From Pyrenochaeta sp. MPI-SDFR-AT-0127 (taxonomy: Eukaryota; Ascomycota; Dothideomycetes; Pleosporales; Cucurbitariaceae), in NCBI GenBank assembly GCA_020747015.1, contig JAGTJM010000035.1, positions 186,001 through 250,000 of the forward strand: a stretch of DNA of 64,000 nucleotides. The letters are read 5' to 3'. The notes below the pieces were generated by a model. The model saw only the letters and a program-made list of their open reading frames with translations, was not told the DNA's origin and did not search any database. Positions 57,113-64,000 of the stretch are shown here, piece after piece. The translations under genes were made by a program, and so were the position numbers. The stretch's first letter is position 1, and the number at the start of each line of letters is the position of its first letter.

Positions 57113-57847
57113 ATGCTTCTCGACGAAGACCCCGCCGCTGTACGTGCCCCTCCGCAACACCATATTCACAGTCACGGCACCCTCCTAACCACTCACAGCT
57201 TATCGCGCAATGCACGTCGCATTTCAAAATTGGAAACGACACTGCCTCTCTCTTGCGCATCGGCGACTCGCTCTCCACCCTCAGCACATTCCGCACACAG
57301 CATCTGCAATCTATCCAGTCCTCGCTCTCCGCTTTGAACCGCACACACCAAACACTCAGCGCGAATCACAACCACACATTGTCGCAGCACAATCCAACAA
57401 ACCATGCCGCAGAGATACTGCGACTCGACACAGAGAAGTTCAAGATTGCGAAGCAGGCGAGCGATCTGGAGATTGAGGGCGAGCGATTGCAGCAGGATCT
57501 CGGGCGGCTCAGCAGTGTAGCGGGGGAGCTTGAAGAGGAGGGCGTTGAGGGAGGCGTCGTTGAAAGGCCAGGTGAAGATGCTACAGTGTAAGTCCCTATT
57601 CATCATTATTCGCCGACACACCATGTTTGTGTGTCGGGAACTCAGACGAAATTGAGCTAACAATAACCACAGATTGAAACTCAAGCTCTACCGCACACTC
57701 GGCATAGATGTCGAAGCTGATCCTACAACCGGCGAGTACAACAAAGCTGTTATCCGCAACGCAGCAAAGGGAGATGTGCATGTTGTCAACATCGACCCCA
57801 AGTTCTCACGGCACTTTTACACAAACTATTTCTGGCGGACAATGTAA
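57113..57847 (+). CDS. SPC24: Kinetochore protein Spc24
   Basis: Subunit of the Ndc80 complex; with Spc25 it forms the inner, centromere-proximal end that contacts Mis12/CENP-T. Exons 57113-57139 (27 nt, MLLDEDPAA), 57199-57587 and 57673-57847 give 196 residues. Introns are 59 bp (donor GTACGT, branch CTAAC, acceptor CACAG) and 85 bp (donor GTAAGT, branch GCTAAC, acceptor CACAG). The N-terminal two-thirds form a coiled coil (ILRLDTEKFKIAKQASDLEI, ERLQQDLGRLSS). The C-terminal globular domain ends with the family signature KGDVHVVNIDPKFSRHFYTN and YFWRTM. Length and motif order match known Spc24. Confidence 0.95.
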
Positions 57848-58511
57848 GCAGTCGTGGCCGATGATGTTATGGAGAACACGACATAGGATCCACCAGGGCT
57901 TGCAACCTATGTGCTGCTTGTCGAGAGCGATGATGAATGTTCCAGCGCACGATGATTCGGTGTTTTAGTCCAGAGCTTGTTTTTGAGATACCTTTTGCGC
58001 CAGGGCGTTTGGGAGGCTGAATGTTAGCACTATGACTACTATTCAATCCTGTTCTATGTACTGATAACTGACACGCCTTGATTGAGATTCACCCTGAGGA
58101 AATGAACCATTTTTTAACCTGTCACAAACGAGAGCTTCTAGAGGCACATCACAAAAAGTCCGAAAAGATGCAAAATAAACTACAACTCGTATTGCGCTAC
58201 CATTTTAACACCTTCGTACTGCTCATAACTACATCAACCATAGCGTAACCTATCATGGCTCATCCTGCGTTACGTCCAAAAACACACTTTTGAATGACAT
58301 TCGCCAGTTACAGGCATGGCCACGAGTTGGAACATCATCAACCCCTTCTCCTGAAGCTTCACCACTGCCATCTTCTTTTCTTCGTAAACATATCCATTAG
58401 CCAGAGGAGCCTCGCAACAATCTGGTCAAGAAGCCCCACATTGCACATTGCCACAAACTCATGTATACGCCTGGTGCACACGTTGTGTACATCGCCTTTA
58501 TTCAAGCAAAT
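57848..58511. other. Intergenic between convergent genes, no gene seen
   Basis: Holds the 3' ends of SPC24 and the GYF-protein gene. A plus-strand frame at 58294-58884 is antisense overlap with the GYF gene and is not supported. Confidence 0.5.
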
Positions 58512-61500
58512 TTACCGCTTGGTCTTCTTCTTGCTCGGCACAACCTTGAAATCGCCAGTCACAAGAGGAGACGCACTCTGCTGCTGTGGGGCAGCGCCAC
58601 CCTTCTTGGCAACTTCGGACCAGCCGCTGCTTGCAGACTTGTTCTCAGCCGGGGAGGAAGTGTTGCGCTCATCAATGATGCCTTTGTCGGCGAGTTTGCG
58701 ACGACGCAGGAATTCCTCAGCAAAGTGGCGAGAGTCGAGCGTGCTAGAAGCCGAGTGCACGGATTCGGTAATTAGTTCTGCATCAGCAGGGAAGCTGAGC
58801 AGAGAGGAGACGAAATCTTCGGCTGTTGTACTGTCAGTGTATGGTTTGGCATGGTTGGGTCTGGGGAAGTGTGCTTACGATTAATGCTCTTATTCAGATC
58901 ATGGCGAAGTTCATTGACAGCCCACTTGCGGAACTCCTCTTCCGCGTTAGCCTTGCCTGATGACGCACCAGTGGTGGTGCTACGCGTGACGGTAGGTTTC
59001 TTAACTACGGAAGGCACGATGGTGGAGCTCGTCGAGCGAACCGCACCTGGCACAGGAGTCGTGCCGCCGGGAGTCTTTGCCTTCCCACTTGCGCCCACAG
59101 TAGTCCATGCACTGTTACCAGCAGGACCGGGGGGTAGAATGGGCGTAGTCTTGCTAGCTAAATCGGCATAGCGTTTGCCAGCGGACGTGACTGGAGCTGC
59201 GACGCCAAATGCACCGGCTGCGGCGACTGCTTGAGCAGCCGCACGTTGTTTTCGAGCCTCTTCTTCCTTCTGGATTTGCTGGAGTGTCTTCTTCGAGTTC
59301 GATACAGGCTGTGTAGCGGTTTTGCCTACGACAGGCTTGGCCCAGACGGATGCGCCTGTAGTACCAGTGGCACCAGTGGCACCAGGGGTAACAGGGGAGG
59401 CACTGCTTGCCCAAGTTGAGCTGGAAGGTAAGCCGGGTTGGATCGCGGGTGATTGTGCTTGAGCTTGTAGCTCCTTCTCGAAAGCTTCGCGACGAGCTGC
59501 CGCAGCGATGGCTTCACGCTCGGCAGCCTTGCGTGCTTCGGCTTCTTGAATCTCTCTTAGAGAAGGTCCCCTCGAGGCTTCAGCGGGCTCCTTAGCCCAA
59601 GGCGCGACTGATGCGCTTGGAGTATCGGCTGCAGGAGTCGCCGCCCCCGAACGAGATTCAGTCGCGAGGTTCTCAGCAACGATAGGTTTCCTTTGCGCAG
59701 CTGGTGCTGGGAGTGGGGATTGTGATGGAGCTGGCGGGAAGGGGAAGATGGCAGGCTCAACCTTATTCCATGCTGACGGCGGTTGGGGTGAGTGTTTGGC
59801 GGAAGCTGCTTTTTGCACCTGCTCCGTCAGAGACAGCGGTTCCTGATTGCCGGATGGTAGCTCTACTCCAGTATCAGGAGCGTAGCTTTGGACATCGGGC
59901 ACCTCGGGTGACGAAGGCTCAGACTGGCGTTGCAACTCAGCTCCAGAGCCTGGGGGTTTTCCTATAACCCCTTCTGGCGGAGGCGCGGCTCGAGATGACT
60001 GTTCAAGGTCTGTCTGAACCCTTAGATCATTGAATTGTTGGAGTCGATCGGCGAAGACCTGGGCGTTTTGCTGCTCGTTCGGAGCGAACCGCTGTTGGTT
60101 GTCATGTTCCGCTTGTTCACGCTGAAGACGGGCACGATCGTTGAGCATAGTTGCAACCTGCTGTGCGTGTGTGTTGGGCTCTGGGTGTTGCTGACCGAAA
60201 GGTGGTGGTGCAGATCCAAAGGGGGGCTGGCCAGTCCGTCCAAGATTGAGGCGATCCATCATGGCTGGAACATCTTCATCTCTAAGATTGCTCAGCATAT
60301 CCATTCCGCCTATTGGGCCTAATCCTGGTACAGGTCCAGACCTAAATGTATTGTCAAGGGGTCCTGGAACAGGTGCTCCCGGCGCAGGTCCTTGAGTGGG
60401 AGATGGTTGATAGCCGCCTGGGGATGTGATACTCCCATAGCTTGGTTGGCTATGCAAACTGTGGGCACTTGAGTGATGATTAAGCTGGTTCGGGAGCATG
60501 CCGCCCATCTGGACCGATCTGGCAAGCGCTTGCTGCTGTGCTGCCAAATGCTCCTTCTGACGAGCCATGAGGTATTGCTCCTCTTGTTTTCTACGTTCAA
60601 GCGCATTCTGTTGCTCGGCAGTCAAGGTCGTTCCAAAACTTGGAAAGCTGTTTGCAAAGGGAGGTTGAGCGCCTGGGGCGGGTCCAGCGCTGGGTCCAGC
60701 GCCAGCCCATGCATTGCCTGGCTGCGCAGTTGGAGGACCATGTGGGATGCCGATCTGAGGAACTAAGAATGGCTCTCGCGAGTTTCCAATACGGCGGATC
60801 AGTTGAGCGAGTGGCTCATAGTCCGGCTCTTCTTGTTTCTTGACCAAGAGCTCTGGAGAGAAAAACCCAGCTTTATACCAGTCATGCATCTCTAGCCCAG
60901 AGAATGGTCCTTGAGTGTTGCCAGATGGATCACGATAGATCCATCTCATACGATCGGGCATCACCATAGTGCGCTGCTGCGCTGCTGGAGGCTGGCTCGA
61001 GGCCGGGCTGCTAATGCCAGATGTCGAAGGCTGTGCGGTCTTTGTGTGGTTCAATGCAGCCATTGAAAGCGACGTGGTGGCTAGGCTGGGAGGTAGTCCA
61101 GATGCTGAAGGCAGACCGCCATGGTCGTCCGCAGAAGCGCTAGAGAAGTCTTCAAACAGGTTGCGATTCGCGCGGAAAGGACTCTCGGTATCGCGGGCTG
61201 GCATTGCGCTACCAGGAGCTTGACCACCGAAGGCATTCCTGCCAAATGTGCCCGTCATGCTCTGTTGACGATCACCATGCGAGGAGTTGTCATCTAGGGC
61301 TCGGTTTTGGTCATTCGATCGCATCTGTTCTTGTAGCACAGCCGGGAACAGAGAACCCAGCCTACTCGATCGGCCTATGGTTCCCGGACCATGCCCTGAA
61401 GCTGCTCCAAACAATGAGCTGCTACCCAAGCCAGCTAACGAGGGAGATTGAGCCTCGCCTACGTTTCCAAAAGCGTTGTCGAAGCCGCCAAGACCACGTT

Positions 61501-63527
61501 CACGAATCGGGGTTCCCAAAGTCTGCTGGCCGGATGGCCAGGCTGCAGAGCCTCCAAGTCCAGGGAGACCACCAAGGCCAGGAAGCGTGGGAAAGCCTCG
61601 CGCAGGTCCAACACTCGATGTCTGACTTCGGTCGCTGGCTGCAGTTTCGAATGGGCCAGGCACTCTTCCAAGTCCTCCGAGGCCGCCGAAAGCGTTGTGG
61701 ATGCCCGGATTTGCAGACTGATCCACCTGGAAACTGCCCATGCCAGGGTAATTAGCATTTTGAGCATCTGAGTCGTCTGAATCATCATCGTGCTCCCCTC
61801 GTGCATGGTCGGGACTTTGATATGGATTGGTGTCAGTTGGGCTCATGGGCTCATGGCCACCGTCGCCTCCACGATGGGGTGTGTGATGAGCATAGTTGTC
61901 CCTAGCATGAAACATGTCGCGAAGGCCAGTGTTATCTGCTGTCATTCCGAATGCTGAAAATCCAGAGTCGTCTCGCGGGTGTGGTCGGTTGGGTGTGCCA
62001 AAGGCCCCCAAGGCTTGAGGCCGTAGCGGGCTTACATCTTCGCCGCGTAGAGCGGCACTGCCTGTGGGAACGTCGTCCTCTGGAAACGGATCGGTATCGT
62101 TACTCGTTGGCCGGTTCGAACGGGCCTCCATCCACGAACCAGCCGTTTTGGGAGGCTCCGATTCGCTGACGATTCCTAGATTACTAACGGACGCTTTCTC
62201 CTTAGGTGCCTTCTCAAAGTCCTCAATACTGGTTTTACCCATCAGTCCCTTGAACCTGCTCTCGCCGCGCACGCTACCATATCCGGGCTTCTTATCTGGC
62301 TGCGGATTACCAAAGCTACCGAAAGCACCGAATCCTCCACCTGGAGTCGCTGACCACGGCGAGGCGGCGCCGCCCGGGCTAAACGGCGCGGTGGTTGTGC
62401 GCTTCAGAGAGCCAAAGGGACCAGCATTCTCAGCTGGGCCCTTGTCCTTGTCGCGCTCTTCGCTGGTAGCTCCGGGTGCTGATTCCTTGTAATCCGTACG
62501 ACGGCGTACAAGTGCGGGCGGTGGGGTCACAGCGCTGGATTCCTCCCGCGCGAACCTCGAGGTGGCAGGCGATGAGGGAAATGGATAAGCCTCTCCCGTG
62601 TCGCGCCGACGAGCGCCAGGCCGCGCCGTTGTGGGGGATGACAAGCCATATGGGGTACCTGCAGCTTGCGAAATTGATGTCTTGCGCAAGGAAAGCGCCT
62701 CCTTGGGGGTTCCGTCCTTGTTGGTATTTTGTGCGGGCGGTTTCAGCGGCGAGTTGACGGATGACAGAAATATCTAAGCGAGGAAAACAAGGGTTAGGCC
62801 ACACGCAAAACTGGAAGGCGCGAAGGGAACAGAACATACCTCTCTCTCTTCGTCAGCCATATCTGCTAGGCTGAGGGGCAATGTACTGCCATCTCTGTCC
62901 CAGCACTGATCGACCCCGCTCTGAGCCTCTCTGCCATGCTCTTCCTTGCGACCCCACGATGCACCCGAGGCACCGTTTGTGGTATGCGGCTCCCATGCTC
63001 CCATATACAAGCTCGAGAGTCCCTCGGCCAGTTCTTCAGAATCGTGCTGGGTTTGGAATAGCTGCGTGAGTTGTTCTCGTGAATAGCGGCCATCAACTGA
63101 GCTGCCATTGCGCCCCGGCTGGGCATGCGGTGGGACGTATACGCCGGAACTTGACGAGCTCTGGGGCGCTGCTGCGTCTCGTGAGGATGACTGGGTTGTC
63201 GAACCGGAGAGGGAAGTCGCGTGTGAGGGCCGTCGAAAGGTTTGCGTGGCACCGTTGGTACGTCGAGGCCTGGTGGGATTAGTAAGAGACGAATCAAGTG
63301 GAGGCCGCGATGCAGTAGCAGCGACCAATCCAAGGACTAGCGGAGAGTATATATTGTGTATCTTGTAGTGGCGCAAACCAATACGTAGAGCTTCAAAGCT
63401 TTGATGGTGTGCTTGTGAGGTACAAAATATAAACAAAGTGGAGCACTTACCAGTCGCCGCCCGAGTCTGTACGCGCTGAGTTCGCATTGTTCCCTGCAGC
63501 TGCTGAAGCGAAGGAGGTAGGAGCCAT
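58512..63527 (-). CDS. GYF-domain protein (Smy2/Syh1/Mpd2-like)
   Basis: Four exons: 63527-63451 (MAPTSFASAAAGNNANSART...), 63269-62840, 62773-58879 and 58822-58512, giving 1570 residues. Introns are 181, 66 and 56 bp, with donors GTAAGT, GTATGT and GTAAGC; the first splits a Trp codon (GGDW|PRRTNG), the second is phase 0 (DEERE|IFLSSVNSP). The GYF domain lies at about residues 778-835: MRWIYRDPSGNTQGPFSGLE, MHDWYKAGFFSPELLVKK and EPFLVP, with the aromatic residues that bind proline-rich ligands. The rest is disordered, Pro/Gly/Gln/Ser-rich, with a charged helical stretch EIQEAEARKAAEREAIAAAA and a C-terminal segment EEFLRRRKLADKGI. Yeast relatives bind PPG[F/L]-type motifs and act in mRNA decay/translation control and COPII traffic. 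The protein is longer than yeast Smy2, as usual in filamentous fungi. Confidence 0.92.
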
Positions 63528-64000
63528 TGTGGAGGTGGAGTGGCTGTCAAGCGAGCGTGCTGTCGAGTCCAGAAGTTTTGATGTATTTTGGTGTCAAAGG
63601 CAAGTGGCTGATGCAGATTCGGCTGAGATGATGTCAAGATGCAGTTGCTTGATGCTATGTCGGCGAGAAGGGTAGCGCAGGGGGGTTGTAGCACAATTTG
63701 GTGGGAGTGGCAGTCGTGTTGCGGCGACAAAAGAGGAGCTCAAACCGCCGAAGAACATTTGAGGTTGGCCATCCACAGCCGAACTAGGTCACGTGCACAA
63801 GGATTTCTCTGATGACATCCTTGACCGAACCAGCCTCGCTGCGCGTGAACGCGTCGCGCGACAGCAAAGTTCTTTTCCAAACTTTGTTTTTTCTCCGGTT
63901 ATAATGTCCATCGCATCCTCGTCCAATGTTTGTATTTTGCAATTCCCACTCGAGTTGCTTCGCGCCTTCCCCGCTTGTACTACACAGAAGGAACGCTCGT
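63528..64000. other. Upstream region of the GYF gene to window end, no gene seen
   Basis: Promoter and leader of the GYF-domain gene on the minus strand. A CACGTG core occurs at about 63790 (GTCACGTGC), a possible bHLH-type site. No coding frame is supported. Confidence 0.4.

Noticed and set aside
62064..62492. 142-codon plus-strand frame
   Set aside because: Antisense to the low-complexity part of the GYF-domain gene.

Overview
The window is nuclear DNA from a filamentous ascomycete, most likely a dothideomycete of the Pleosporales type. Genes are split by short introns (mostly 46-90 bp) with GTATGT/GTAAGT-like donors, CTAAC/CTGAC-like branch sites and CAG/TAG acceptors. The recognisable families (medusa, Csf1, PTH11-like receptors, single dispersed 5S rRNA genes, short 'LLRLP..LR..IY' proteins) are typical of Pezizomycotina. 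There are no operons, CRISPR arrays or intact transposons. Exon boundaries were worked out by hand from splice signals and reading-frame continuity; no search was run.

Left part (1-14 kb): a conserved membrane protein cut by the left edge (minus strand), mitochondrial adrenodoxin reductase (plus), a dispersed 5S rRNA gene inside a degraded Pro-rich gene relic, a small zinc-binding protein (plus), a 2EXR/F-box-like protein (minus), a GPI-anchored secreted protein (minus) and a PTH11-like seven-helix receptor (minus). The spacers are long and hold little. This is the accessory-looking end of the window.

Middle (14-40 kb): a very large Csf1/BLTP1 lipid-bridge protein of 3258 residues (minus), head to head with a seven-exon TMEM184/DUF300 membrane protein that contains a 24-nt micro-exon (plus). 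A Ser/Pro-rich disordered protein follows. After a gap of more than 6 kb comes a medusa (medA/REN1/ACR1) developmental regulator. Its conserved C-terminal segment lies in frame beyond a TAG codon.

Right part (41-64 kb): a single-exon protein with an N-terminal Cys/His cluster and six copies of a fungal 'LLEQQNKKRLL.AR.EQ'-like motif, including a recent tandem duplication of about 106 residues. Next come a 2OG-Fe(II) prolyl-hydroxylase-like enzyme, a 1411-residue coiled-coil repeat protein and a RING-H2 ubiquitin ligase (all minus), then the divergent pair FIS1 (minus) and SPC24 (plus), and a 1570-residue GYF-domain protein (minus).

Most genes are housekeeping: mitochondrial iron-sulfur supply, mitochondrial fission, kinetochore, lipid transfer, ubiquitin and mRNA/GYF adaptor functions. 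The best leads for new biology are the repeat protein at 41.6-43.4 kb and the unusual gene structure of the medA homologue.
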